A DNA stretch of 64,000 nucleotides from VXMF01 sp965206775 (GTDB taxonomy: Bacteria > Acidobacteriota > Terriglobia > Bryobacterales > UBA6623). The first letter of the stretch is position 1. Each line of letters opens with the position of its first letter. The position numbers and the translations under genes were made by a program. The stretch is taken from NCBI GenBank assembly GCA_965206775.1, contig CBDBKU010000003.1, positions 2,666,001 through 2,730,000 on the forward strand, given 5' to 3'. The notes under the pieces are model-generated. The model was not told the origin of the DNA and made no database searches. It worked only from the letters and a program-made list of their open reading frames with translations. This document shows positions 17,592 to 26,335 of this stretch, piece after piece.

Positions 17592-17861
17592 ATGCCACTC
17601 GCACCTCAGGCGAAGCAAGAACTGGTCAAAACCTACGGAGTCCACGCACAGGATGTCGGCTCCTCTCAGGTTCAGATAGCGACTTTGACCCATAGCATCG
17701 TAGAGCTGACGCAACACCTCAAGACGCACAGGAAGGACTTCTCGTCGCGTCGCGGACTTCTGAAGATGGTAAGCCGGCGTCGGAGCCTGCTCCGTTATCT
17801 GAGCAGGAAGAATCCCGGAGAGTACGTAAGGGTCGTCGAGTCGCTAGGTCTCCGCGGCTGA
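17592..17861 (+). CDS. rpsO: 30S ribosomal protein S15
   Basis: An 89-residue small-subunit protein that binds 16S rRNA early in assembly. It begins MPLAPQAKQELVKTYGVHAQ and contains the conserved GSSQVQIATLTHSI, LTQHLKTHRKDFSSRRGL and VSRRRSLLRYL blocks. ATG 17592 is the family-standard start; the frame is open further upstream but that part is not conserved. An AAGGAG lies about 13 bases upstream, a little far. It is followed by pnp, the arrangement seen in many bacteria, where S15 represses its own translation through its leader. Confidence 0.97.
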   Translation: MPLAPQAKQELVKTYGVHAQDVGSSQVQIATLTHSIVELTQHLKTHRKDFSSRRGLLKMVSRRRSLLRYLSRKNPGEYVRVVESLGLRG

Positions 17862-18097
17862 TGCAGGACGAATCGAGACCACGCACAAGGCATGGCACCG
17901 GCGTCCGTCGCCGGAAACACAGCGCTGTCCCTACGCCTCCTGGACAAGCCAGCAGGCAGTCAGTAGGGTCGAGGCCGCCCGCGCAACGCGGCTCGGTCTA
18001 GCGCGATCCGTGGATACCCCCTAGCCGATCTCTCGCGAGGCCGCGGAGAGGCTGCCTGCCGGTTCAGGCGGGAGCCGAAGAAGGATACATCGAAATC

Positions 18098-20389
18098 ATG
18101 AAGCACATTGTAGATTTCGAGTTGGACGGGAAGACCGTCTCGCTCGAAACCGGCCGTCTTGCGAAGCAGGCCGGCGGAGCGGTCGTCGTACGTAGCGGCG
18201 ACACGCAGGTACTTGTCACCGCTACGGCGGCGTCGTCGCCCCGGGAGGGCATCGACTTCTTTCCCCTGACAGTCGACTACAGGGAGTACACGTACTCGGC
18301 CGGCCGGTTCCCCGGCGGGTACATCAAGCGCGAGGGCCGCCCCACAGAAAAGGAAACCGTGACGTGCCGCATGATCGACCGGCCGCTGCGACCGCTCTTC
18401 CCGGCCGGATTCCGCAACGAAACGCAGATCATCGCGTTCGTCCTTTCGGCCGATCCGGATCACGACCCGAGCGTGTACGCGATGGTCGGTGCGTCAGCGG
18501 CAGTCGCAATCTCGGACATTCCGGTTGTCCACACCACCGGGTCCGTTCGTGTCGCGCGCATCGGCGAGGACGAATGGGTCCTCAATCCGAGCTACGAGCA
18601 AGTCACCGCCTCGAACGTCCACATCACGGTGGCGGCGGCCAAGGACGGCATCGTGATGGTCGAAGCCGATGCGAACGAAGCCGACGAACGGGCTATGCTC
18701 GAAGCCATCCGGCGGGGTCACGAAGGCTGCAAGGAGATCGTCAAGGCGATCGGGGAACTGGTGGAAAAGGCCGGCAAGCCCAAGCGTGACTTCGCTGCTC
18801 CGGTTGTCGACCAATCGGTCCGCGACGAGATCGAAGCGAAGTGGGGCGAGCGCGCCGAGGAGGCGCTTGACACGAGCGTTCACCCGAAGCTCGAGAGCTA
18901 CGCCCTCTTCCGCGCCATCAAGAAGGAAATCAAGGAAGCATACGCGGGCGACGCGGACAAGCTTGCTCAGGCATCGGCCTTCTTCGACCCGTGGCAAGAG
19001 AAGATGTTCCGCAAGCAGGTCTTCGATCTCAAGCGACGGCCGGATCATCGCCCTCCAGACGCGATCCGCACGATCACGTGCGAAGTCAGCGAGCTGGCTA
19101 GGGCCCATGGGTCGGCCGTATTCACCCGGGGCGAGACGCAGGCGCTCGTGACCACGACGCTCGGCACCAAGACCGACGGCCAGAGGCAGGAGCGCATCGA
19201 GGATCCGGCTTTCGAGAAGCGCTTCATGGTCCATTACAATTTCCCGCCGTTCAGCGTTGGGGAAACGGGCTTCATGCGGGGTGCGGGACGGCGCGAGATC
19301 GGCCACGGACTGCTCGGCGAACGGGCTCTCACCCCGGTGATTCCAGAACACGAAGAGTTTCCTTACACGATCCGTATCGTCAGCGACATCCTGGAGTCCA
19401 ACGGCTCCAGCTCGATGGCTACGGTCTGCGGGGGAACGCTGTCGATGATGGACGCCGGCGTGCCGATCAAGGCCCCGGTCGCGGGAATCGCCATGGGCTT
19501 GGTGACACAAGACGACGACTTCGTTGTGCTCACCGATATTGCCGGCGCGGAAGACCATTACGGTGACATGGACTTCAAGGTCGCCGGGACCGAGGACGGT
19601 ATCACCGCCCTCCAGATGGACATCAAGCAGCCCAAGGTGAGCCTCGAGGTACTGGAGACCGCCCTCGAGCAGGCGCGCAAGGCGCGGCTCGAGATCCTGG
19701 ACAAGATGCTTGACACGCTCGGAGCGCCCCGCAAGGAACTGGCGGAGCACGCTCCGCAGATCACTCAGATCCAAATCCCGGAGAGCAAGATCCGTGATGT
19801 GATCGGACCGGGAGGCAAGATCATCAAAGGGCTGCAAGAGGAGACCGGCGCGAAGATCGACGTCGACGACAGTGGCATGGTCAGCGTCGCGTCGTCCGAC
19901 CGTGCTAAAGGAAAGCTTGCGATCGAACGGATCAAGGCCCTCACTGCATCTCCGGAAGTCGGCAAGGAGTACCTAGGAACCGTCACGAAGATCGCCAACT
20001 TCGGCGCGTTCGTCGAGATCTTCCCCGGAACCGAAGGCCTTCTGCACATCAGCGAGATTTCCGAGCAGCGCGTCAGAGAGGTCAGCGACGAGCTAAAGGA
20101 AGGCGATCAGGTGCTAGTGAAGTGCCTGGCCCTCGATGGCAACCGGATCAAACTGAGCCGCCGGGCAATCCTGCAAGAGCGTCGCGGTTCATTCGGGGGA
20201 TCCGAGCGTTCCTCCGGTCGAGACAGGCGCGGCGGTGACCGGCCACCTCGCGAGAGAAGCGAGAGAGGCGGCGGCGACCGGCCGAGTCGCGAACGTTCGG
20301 GCCGCGGAAGGCGCTACGGTCGGAGCCCGCGACCGCCTTCCGACGACGGGAGCGACGCGAAGCCGCCTTCGATCGACCCCGCGGACTAG
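18098..20389 (+). CDS. pnp: Polynucleotide phosphorylase
   Basis: A 763-residue 3'-5' phosphorolytic exoribonuclease, trimeric, a core enzyme of RNA turnover. The first RNase PH domain carries FFPLTVDYREYTYSAGRFPG; the second carries FSVGETGFMRGAGRREIGHG and SSSMATVCGGTLSMMDAGVP. KH (IPESKIRDVIGPGGKIIKG, about residue 563 on) and S1 (VGKEYLGTVTKIANFGAF, about 623 on) domains follow. The last 60 or so residues are an added arginine-, glycine- and proline-rich tail with a repeated GDRPxRERS unit, probably an RNA-binding extension. It lies 236 bases after rpsO and its stop overlaps that of the convergent ftcD. Confidence 0.97.
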   Translation: MKHIVDFELDGKTVSLETGRLAKQAGGAVVVRSGDTQVLVTATAASSPREGIDFFPLTVDYREYTYSAGRFPGGYIKREGRPTEKETVTCRMIDRPLRPLFPAGFRNETQIIAFVLSADPDHDPSVYAMVGASAAVAISDIPVVHTTGSVRVARIGEDEWVLNPSYEQVTASNVHITVAAAKDGIVMVEADANEADERAMLEAIRRGHEGCKEIVKAIGELVEKAGKPKRDFAAPVVDQSVRDEIEAKWGERAEEALDTSVHPKLESYALFRAIKKEIKEAYAGDADKLAQASAFFDPWQEKMFRKQVFDLKRRPDHRPPDAIRTITCEVSELARAHGSAVFTRGETQALVTTTLGTKTDGQRQERIEDPAFEKRFMVHYNFPPFSVGETGFMRGAGRREIGHGLLGERALTPVIPEHEEFPYTIRIVSDILESNGSSSMATVCGGTLSMMDAGVPIKAPVAGIAMGLVTQDDDFVVLTDIAGAEDHYGDMDFKVAGTEDGITALQMDIKQPKVSLEVLETALEQARKARLEILDKMLDTLGAPRKELAEHAPQITQIQIPESKIRDVIGPGGKIIKGLQEETGAKIDVDDSGMVSVASSDRAKGKLAIERIKALTASPEVGKEYLGTVTKIANFGAFVEIFPGTEGLLHISEISEQRVREVSDELKEGDQVLVKCLALDGNRIKLSRRAILQERRGSFGGSERSSGRDRRGGDRPPRERSERGGGDRPSRERSGRGRRYGRSPRPPSDDGSDAKPPSIDPAD

Positions 20390-21315
20390 AGCCCGGGATG
20401 CCCGCTCGTTTCACGACGGAGGCGGGCATCCCCCAGCCGCTCTTCCAGTATCATCCTCGGGTTGAATCCCTTGATGCGAAGCCGGACAGGATCCGAACCC
20501 AGAGCAGCGCGCGGGACCAATCCCACCAGTTCGCTGTCTAGCACGGCCGCTCCGATCCTTGCGGCCTGCGCGCAAACAGCGTCATAGGCGGCATACACCG
20601 GAGTCTGATCGAGCTTCGTGAGGTTCATCGAGACCTGGGCGACGCCGACAGACTGGAGGTACATACCCAGCGCCTTGACGCCGGGCAGCCCGCCAGTTGC
20701 CTCGCGAACGGATCGAGCGATGAGTCGTGCCTCTCGAGCGTCCTTCCCGGCAATTTGCACGTTGAACGCGGCCATCGCGTCACGGACTCCTATGCAGCAC
20801 GCACCTGCGGACGGGTGCAACTCGGGACCGCCCACGTCCGGGAGGACATCCCCGCCCCGCACCACGGCGCTCAGCCTCTCGAATCCGAGCGTGCGTACTG
20901 TTTCGAGCCTCGTTCGGTTTGCTTGCAGGGCAGCTGCGCCGTAGTAGTAGACAGGGACCCCCAGTTCCCGCCACAATCGCTCTCCTAGATCCCGTGCGGC
21001 TTCGACGCACGCCGAGGGAGGCGTGTCTCCGAGCGGCACCAATGGAAGCACGTCAATCGCCCCGACCCGAGGATGGGCGCCCTTGTGGCGGGTCAAGTCG
21101 ATTTCCTGCACCGCGACAGCGGCCGATGCCATCACGGCCCGCCGGATCGTGGGGAACTGGCCAGCAAACGTGAACACGGACCGGTGATGATCCGGATCGG
21201 CATGTCTGTCCAGGAGGTCGACAGCCCCCGCCAGGATCGCCACCTGGAGGCGATCCAGCGATTCCGCGTCGCAACCTTCGGAAAAGTTCGCCACGCACTC
21301 AGCCCAGTTCCGCAT
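20386..21315 (-). CDS. ftcD: Glutamate formimidoyltransferase
   Basis: A 309-residue enzyme that moves the formimidoyl group from N-formimidoyl-L-glutamate to tetrahydrofolate in histidine breakdown, feeding one-carbon metabolism. It opens with MRNWAECVANFSEGCDAE (family form: ECVPNFSEG), followed by DPDHHRSVFTFAG, ALQEIDLxxHKGxHPRxGAxD in the variant VQEIDLTRHKGAHPRVGAID, and VYYYGAAALQ. It lacks the cyclodeaminase half found in fused animal enzymes, as is usual in bacteria. No hut genes lie alongside. The stop codon overlaps the pnp stop from the opposite strand. Confidence 0.93.
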   Translation of the reverse strand: MRNWAECVANFSEGCDAESLDRLQVAILAGAVDLLDRHADPDHHRSVFTFAGQFPTIRRAVMASAAVAVQEIDLTRHKGAHPRVGAIDVLPLVPLGDTPPSACVEAARDLGERLWRELGVPVYYYGAAALQANRTRLETVRTLGFERLSAVVRGGDVLPDVGGPELHPSAGACCIGVRDAMAAFNVQIAGKDAREARLIARSVREATGGLPGVKALGMYLQSVGVAQVSMNLTKLDQTPVYAAYDAVCAQAARIGAAVLDSELVGLVPRAALGSDPVRLRIKGFNPRMILEERLGDARLRRETSGHPGL

Positions 21316-21417
21316 TCCTCACTCAAAGTCATTGTCGCGCCTGCTAGGTCGAGGTGATTCAATCGGGAGAGCCTCAGGCTCGACACTCCGGTACACTCGA
21401 AGCAGGCGAGGAGCGCG

Positions 21418-22098
21418 ATGCGCGAAGCAGTTCCCAAACCACTGGCGGCGGTAACCGCGCTCTGCTTGCTGGCCTCCGTGTACCTAATCTTCTTGTGGGT
21501 CCCCACAGAAGCGTCCATGGGGATCGTCCAGCGGATTTTCTACATTCACGTTTCGTCCGCGGCGGTCGCCTTCGGAGGTTTCTTCCTTGGCGGATTCGCA
21601 GCGATCGGATACTTGGTGAATCATGCTGGCACGCGGGACGACCTTTCGGTCGCGTGCAACGAGGTGGGTCTGCTGTTCGCTTGCGTGAATCTAGTCACGG
21701 GCTGCCTGTGGGCGAAGCCGATCTGGGGGGTGTACTGGGCGTGGGATGCTCGTTTGACCTCGATGCTCCTGCTGGCCCTGATCTACGCCGCCTACCTTAT
21801 TCTTCGCGAGTCGATCTCCGAGCCGAGCCAGCGCGCCGTTGTCTGCGCAGTCGTGTCAATCTTCGGGATGGTCGACGTCCCGATCGTCTACATGGCGAAC
21901 CGATGGTGGAGAACTCAGCATCCGGCTCCAGTTCTCGGCGGCGGTGGTTCGCTCGACCCACGCATGACATTCGTGCTTCTCTTCACCATGTTTTCGCTTG
22001 CCCTCTTGTACTGGTGTCTCGTGCGCCAGCGGCGGCGAATTGAGGCGCTCCGCAAGATGACTGATGCGTTGCGCCGGGAAGTTCAGTCGCTCGCTTGA
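21418..22098 (+). CDS. ccmC: Heme exporter protein CcmC
   Basis: A 226-residue integral membrane protein with six hydrophobic segments and the tryptophan-rich heme-handling motif WGVYWAWDARLTS at about residues 102-114, the WWD signature of the CcmC/CcmF/CcsA group. The length and the flanking RIFYIHVSSA identify CcmC. It presents heme for covalent attachment to periplasmic c-type cytochromes, for example the decaheme protein at 16-17 kb. The start at 21418 has a GAGGAG ribosome site and a TACACT -10-like box upstream. ccmD follows directly; ccmA, ccmB, ccmE and ccmF are not in this window. Confidence 0.92.
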   Translation: MREAVPKPLAAVTALCLLASVYLIFLWVPTEASMGIVQRIFYIHVSSAAVAFGGFFLGGFAAIGYLVNHAGTRDDLSVACNEVGLLFACVNLVTGCLWAKPIWGVYWAWDARLTSMLLLALIYAAYLILRESISEPSQRAVVCAVVSIFGMVDVPIVYMANRWWRTQHPAPVLGGGGSLDPRMTFVLLFTMFSLALLYWCLVRQRRRIEALRKMTDALRREVQSLA

Positions 22099-22118
22099 AT
22101 CGAAGGGAGAATGAAGCG

Positions 22119-22277
22119 GTGGAAGAGAATCTGAAATGGCTGTGGGTGGCGTTCAGTGTCGCGTGGGCTCTACACATTGGCTACGTGGCGCTTCTCTCGG
22201 GGCGCACGAAGAAGCTCGAGCAGCAACTGGAGAACCTTAGCGCCCAGCTGAAGGAGCAAGACGCCGACGGATCCTGA
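22119..22277 (+). CDS. ccmD: CcmD family protein
   Basis: A 52-residue protein with one membrane helix (about residues 5-23, LWVAFSVAWALHIGYVALL) followed by a charged coiled segment (RTKKLEQQLENLSAQLKEQ), the CcmD layout. CcmD keeps CcmC and the heme chaperone CcmE together. GTG 22119 is chosen because GGGAGA lies 8-9 bases upstream; the frame is open back to a TTG at 22095 overlapping the ccmC stop. It is in an operon with ccmC. Confidence 0.82.
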   Translation: MEENLKWLWVAFSVAWALHIGYVALLSGRTKKLEQQLENLSAQLKEQDADGS

Positions 22278-22292
22278 GGAAGCGAGCGACAG

Positions 22293-22315
22293 GCCCCGGC
22301 GTACCAAGCCGGGGC
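22293..22315 (+). terminator. Hairpin terminator after ccmCD
   Basis: GCCCCGGC, a 7-base loop and GCCGGGGC form a strong 8-bp stem 15 bases after the ccmD stop. The following GTTGT is a poor U-tract, so termination may be weak or need a factor. Confidence 0.5.
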
Positions 22316-22840
22316 GTTGTCAAGGTGGACAAGCGCGGGGATGTCGGTACAGCTGGACTGCAGCACGATCCAGCCGAATTCAAACGGGCCCTCGGAGCGC
22401 CATGTGGAAGCTGGGCAGCCAACACTGCCGCCGTTGGCAATCGATGGCCGAATCGCTAGGCGAACACCGAATCCCCGGCAATCCAGACCAACCGCCTTGT
22501 TCGACCCAACAAGGATATCTTGGCGGGCGGCCTCGAGGCCTTGATCCAGCGACATCGCTCCCTCGTCGCTACCCACGAGGTTCTCCTCGCGGCGGACGAT
22601 TCCTCGGCGCACTCTGCCAACGCAGACTCGCTCATCCCGGTAGCTCCGAGTTCCGTGCCATCTTCTTCACCCGCCACTCAACTCGAACGGTCGCGCTGCA
22701 ACGCCGTTCGCTTGGTTGCCGAGTGTGGACGAATCCACAGGTCCCCCTACCCTTCCAGGTGCTTCGCTGAGACCAAGGTGAGGTCCACGTGGAGGCTGGC
22801 TCGACCTCGATCCGCGCTGAGGCTACCGTCGACGGGCTGC
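22316..22840. other. Intergenic, 525 bases, no supported gene
   Basis: Both strands carry open frames without recognisable motifs. A minus-strand frame (22181-22612) has a plausible amino acid mix but no clear start or relatives known to me. It could be a relic or simple GC-driven openness. Confidence 0.3.
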
Positions 22841-24157
22841 TCAGACCTCTTCCGGAATGACCCAGGGGGCTCTATAGTCCCTCTTCAAGAGGGTGCTGGC
22901 CCCGAAATTGCCGACGAATCGCTCGTTGTCAGGATCGAACAACAGCTTGTCACCTGTCCTGTAAGAGATGTTCGCCAAGTGGCAGAGCGCAGCGGACAGA
23001 TGCCCTTCCAGTACGTCGCAATTCAGGTCACTGGTTCGACGGCTCATGACCGCCTTGCGGAAGTTCTCGAAGTGGAGGCCCGTAGTGTCTTCGCGCGTGG
23101 CTGCCATGCTCGGCCCGGGAACCCGTTTCTCCCCGAGGTAGGTCTGATAGCCCCTATTCGAAACGGTCAGGAAGCCATCGCTGCCGAAAAACAGCACGCC
23201 TATGGTGTGGGCCCCATTGCCCGAGTCCTCAAGCAACCTGCACTCGCCTCCACTAACGAGGCCGCGAACCTCGAACTGCAGCATCCGCTCGCCATAGTCA
23301 AAGCTAGCGTGCTGTGTGTTCGGAGTCTCCTGATCGTCGTCGTAGACGTAGTGGCCGCCCGCGGAATATGCGTGTTCCGGCAGGTGGTCGATGCCGAGCC
23401 CCCACCTAGCCACGTCCATCTCGTGGACGCCTTGGTTACCGATGTCCCCGTTCCCGAACGCCCAGTGCCAGTGCCAGTTGTAGTGGAAACGGTTCTGCTT
23501 GAACTCGTACGGCTGAGCGGGGCCCAGCCAGATGTCGTAGTCCACACCGGGCGGGACAGCACTGACCTGGGTGGAGCCGATAGACTTTCGCCGCTTGAAG
23601 CACAGGCCCTTCGCCATATACAACTCGCCTATCACACCTTCGCGGAGTGCCTGGACAGCTTCGATCTTGAACGGCGTAGAACGTGACTGGTGACCGATCT
23701 GGACCATCCGCTTATGTTTTCGAGCCGCCTCGACCATCTTGCGGCCTTCCCAGACGTTGTGGCTGGCTGGTTTCTCGCAGTACACGTCCTTGCCAGCCTG
23801 AACAGCCCAGATTGTCGAGAGCGCGTGCCAGTGGTTGGTCGTTGCGACCGTCACAACGTCGATGTCCTTGTTGCCGAGCATGTCGCGGAGGTCGCCATAT
23901 TCTCTCGGCGTTTCCTGCTGGAACTGCTTCGTGAAAGCGACCGCCTTCTCCGCGACGGCTTGGTCGATGTCCACGAGCGCGGCCACCTGCATACCGGGAT
24001 TCTCGGCGGCTGCTCGGATGTGGGCCTTGCCTCGACCGTTCACTCCGATGACGGCAGTCTGGAGCCGGTCGTTCGCCCCAAGTACACGCGAGTACTGGGC
24101 AGCGGTGAGAACTGCGGCGGTTGAGCCGGTCGAGGAGAGGAACTTGCGTCGGTTCAT
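22841..24157 (-). CDS. Tat-exported Gfo/Idh/MocA family oxidoreductase
   Basis: A 438-residue NAD(P)-dependent sugar-type dehydrogenase. The start at ATG 24157 has an ideal AGGAG five bases upstream and opens the twin-arginine signal MNRRKFLSSTG. The Rossmann motif TAVIGVNGRGKAHI (about residues 35-48), ATTNHWHAL and the catalytic-region CEKPASHNVWEG follow. The substrate is unknown; in this group glycosides or sugar derivatives are oxidised, sometimes with tightly bound cofactor so that enzymes can work outside the cytoplasm. A second member lies at 28.9 kb and a third, distant one in the candidate island. Confidence 0.93.
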   Translation of the reverse strand: MNRRKFLSSTGSTAAVLTAAQYSRVLGANDRLQTAVIGVNGRGKAHIRAAAENPGMQVAALVDIDQAVAEKAVAFTKQFQQETPREYGDLRDMLGNKDIDVVTVATTNHWHALSTIWAVQAGKDVYCEKPASHNVWEGRKMVEAARKHKRMVQIGHQSRSTPFKIEAVQALREGVIGELYMAKGLCFKRRKSIGSTQVSAVPPGVDYDIWLGPAQPYEFKQNRFHYNWHWHWAFGNGDIGNQGVHEMDVARWGLGIDHLPEHAYSAGGHYVYDDDQETPNTQHASFDYGERMLQFEVRGLVSGGECRLLEDSGNGAHTIGVLFFGSDGFLTVSNRGYQTYLGEKRVPGPSMAATREDTTGLHFENFRKAVMSRRTSDLNCDVLEGHLSAALCHLANISYRTGDKLLFDPDNERFVGNFGASTLLKRDYRAPWVIPEEV

Positions 24158-24293
24158 TGGGACTCCTAGGGTGTCCGTCAATGATTGTAGGCCACCTGCC
24201 GACAACCGACTACGGCGAGTGCCGGTGTTCCAGTTTCCGACCTGATCCGCGGCTATCCGTTCTTGCCGAGGAAGGGGGATACGCCGAATCGAC

Positions 24294-24737
24294 CTAGTCC
24301 AGGGGAACTTCGTAGTAGTTCAGTGCCCATTCACGCATGAAGCGAACCCGCTTCGGTCGGATCCGATACAGCATGAACTCCGGATTGTCGATCGAGCCCA
24401 GGAAGCTTCGGAGAAGCGGGTTGCCTTTCCAGATGTCCTGTCTCACCGAGTCTTCCATGATCAGGTCGGCCGTGCCTTCGATACGAACTTGATCGTGCCC
24501 GTCGTCCAAGTAGCAGAGTTCAACTGCCGGATTCCCAGCCAATTCCTCTGTCTTGTGAGAGCTTCTGAGCGAGGCAACGTAGACGATGAAGCCATCGATA
24601 GCAACCGGCGAGACCGGACGCAGTCTCGGCCGAGTGCCATCGACGCTGGCGAGCATTGGAAATGGCGAGCGCGCCATCGTCGATTGAGCAAGTTCCACCA
24701 GCTTCGATGTGTCTACCGCCGCGGCCTTGGGTCTCAT
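24294..24737 (-). CDS. Pyridoxamine 5'-phosphate oxidase-fold (PPOX) family protein
   Basis: A 147-residue split-barrel flavin- or F420-binding protein. Typical segments are MLASVDGTRPRLRPVSPVAI (about residues 27-46), the strand FIVYVASLRSSHKTEELAGN and VELCYLDDGHDQVRIEG. Members reduce or oxidise small molecules or bind heme; the function here is unknown. ATG 24737 is preferred over the open upstream codons because it begins the conserved helix. It is alone on its strand. Confidence 0.82.
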   Translation of the reverse strand: MRPKAAAVDTSKLVELAQSTMARSPFPMLASVDGTRPRLRPVSPVAIDGFIVYVASLRSSHKTEELAGNPAVELCYLDDGHDQVRIEGTADLIMEDSVRQDIWKGNPLLRSFLGSIDNPEFMLYRIRPKRVRFMREWALNYYEVPLD

Positions 24738-25083
24738 GGCCGTAGTGTAACGACGCGCTCGAGCGAGCATCCGGAATCGCTAGCTGCCATATCGGTCTTC
24801 CTGTGCTCAGAGACATGACACGTTGGGTGCCCTCAAGTTCGATCCAGCAACTTCGAGAACGCTTGGCGGCTGGAGCTTCTGACTCCGCTAGAGATCGGGG
24901 CCGGCGCCCGGACGCCCTGAGGGCTGTGAGCCGCAGAAGCGCTGCGTACCCGGCTCCGGCGCTAGTGCCCAAAGCGGGACTCCGGCAGGCAACTGCGGCA
25001 CATGACCGGAGGAGTCCCGACAAACGAGAAGAGCCTGTCTCGCGAGCGGACGCGCCAATGCCTTCCGCGACTGCTCGAAGACC
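24738..25083. other. Intergenic, 346 bases, with hairpin
   Basis: No gene is supported. An imperfect hairpin with arms GGGACTCC (24976-24983) and GGAGTCCC (25011-25018) lies upstream of nupC; its role is unknown. It does not match a riboswitch fold I could identify. Confidence 0.35.
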
Positions 25084-25089
25084 TACAAT
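25084..25089 (+). promoter_or_regulatory. Candidate -10 box, nupC
   Basis: TACAAT ends 11 bases before ATG 25101, which would give a leader of only about five bases with no room for a ribosome site. Confidence 0.35.
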
Positions 25090-25100
25090 AGGATGCTCGC

Positions 25101-26327
25101 ATGGGCCTGCTGGGGATACTCTTCGCTCTCGGGACGGCCTACGCGCTGTCTTCGAACCGATCTCAGATTCGGCTGAAGACCGTCGCGTGGGGCCTCGGCC
25201 TGCAGGTGCTGCTTGCCGTGCTCGTGCTCCGAACGCCGTTCGGGCGCCTCATCGAAGCTTTTGGCCGGGGCTTCAACCGCTTTATCTTGCACGCCGAGGA
25301 GGGGACGCGGTTCATTTTCGGAGATCTGGGTGGATCCGAGAACGGAGTCATTTTTGCATTTCAGATTCTTCCCCTCATCGTCCTGGTCTCGAGCATGTCG
25401 GCGATCCTCTACCACTTGGGAATCATGCAAAAGGTCGTGGCCGGGCTGGCATTCGTGATGCAGCGGGGCATGCGGGCAAGCGGTGCCGAATCGTTGAATG
25501 TAGCCGCGAATATCTTCCTTGGCCAAGCCGAGGCACCGCTCACGATCCGCCCGTATCTGGACAAGATGACGCGTTCCGAGCTGATGACGGTCATGGCCAG
25601 CGGGATGGCGACTGTGTCAGGGGCCATGCTCGTCGCTTACGTGCAGATCGGCGGCGCTCGGCCGGAGCACCTTGTAACGGCTGTGGTCATGACAGCGCCC
25701 GCCTGCATCATGCTGGCCAAGATATTCGAGCCCGAGACCGCGAGGCCGGAAACGATGGGCCGGCTTCCCAGCCAGTCAGCCGCAGGCGACCGCAACGTGA
25801 TCGACGCAGCCAGTCGCGGAGCAAGCGAAGGGTTGAATGTCGCTCTCCAGGTGGGTGCGTTGGTACTGGCGTTTGTTGCCATGATCGCCATCATGAACGG
25901 CATGCTGGCCGGACTCAAGGGATCGCTCGGCTGGGCTTGGTTCCCGAGCAGTGTCCAAAGCATTCTCGGTCCGGTGATGGCACCCGTGGCATGGCTGCTG
26001 GGCGTAGCGTGGCAGGACGCCCCCACTATCGGTAACCTCCTCGGAACGCGCATGGTCCTAAACGAGTTCATCAGCTTCGCCGAGCTAGCAACCATCAAGG
26101 ACGCTCTCGAGCCTCGCTCGTTTCTCGTAGCCAACTACGCGCTTTGCGGCTTCGCGAACATCGGTTCGGTCGGCATCCTCATCGGTGCGCTCGGAGCGAT
26201 GCTGCCGAAGCGTCGAGCCGAACTCGCTGCGCTCGGGCTACGGGCGATGCTGGCGGCTACCCTCTCCAACTTCATGACGGCCGCGATTGCCGGCCTAATC
26301 GCCTACACGCCGCTTCTCGAATCGTGA
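25101..26327 (+). CDS. nupC: Concentrative nucleoside transporter (NupC/CNT family)
   Basis: A 408-residue inner-membrane symporter that takes up nucleosides with protons or sodium. Diagnostic CNT segments are FAFQILPLIVLVSSMSAILY, GQAEAPLTIRPYLDKMTRSEL and the C-terminal NEFISFAELATIKD with NYALCGFANIGSVGILIG. Length is normal. There is no Shine-Dalgarno site; a -10-like TACAAT lies close upstream. The PlsY-like gene follows after eight bases, or overlaps it if a GTG start is used. Confidence 0.93.
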   Translation: MGLLGILFALGTAYALSSNRSQIRLKTVAWGLGLQVLLAVLVLRTPFGRLIEAFGRGFNRFILHAEEGTRFIFGDLGGSENGVIFAFQILPLIVLVSSMSAILYHLGIMQKVVAGLAFVMQRGMRASGAESLNVAANIFLGQAEAPLTIRPYLDKMTRSELMTVMASGMATVSGAMLVAYVQIGGARPEHLVTAVVMTAPACIMLAKIFEPETARPETMGRLPSQSAAGDRNVIDAASRGASEGLNVALQVGALVLAFVAMIAIMNGMLAGLKGSLGWAWFPSSVQSILGPVMAPVAWLLGVAWQDAPTIGNLLGTRMVLNEFISFAELATIKDALEPRSFLVANYALCGFANIGSVGILIGALGAMLPKRRAELAALGLRAMLAATLSNFMTAAIAGLIAYTPLLES

Positions 26328-26335
26328 GCTCTACG

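Noticed and set aside
18494..19837. 447-codon minus-strand open frame
   Set aside because: It is the antisense shadow of pnp; GC-rich codon structure keeps the opposite frame open, and it has no family features.
22520..23686. 388-codon plus-strand open frame
   Set aside because: It is antisense to the Tat-type Gfo/Idh gene, which has clear motifs and a ribosome site.
24976..25018. Hairpin upstream of nupC as a purine or cobalamin riboswitch
   Set aside because: The conserved core bases of those riboswitches were not found; it is only an imperfect stem.
24803..26035. 410-codon plus-strand open frame
   Set aside because: It overlaps nupC in another frame and reads as arginine/alanine-rich shadow sequence.
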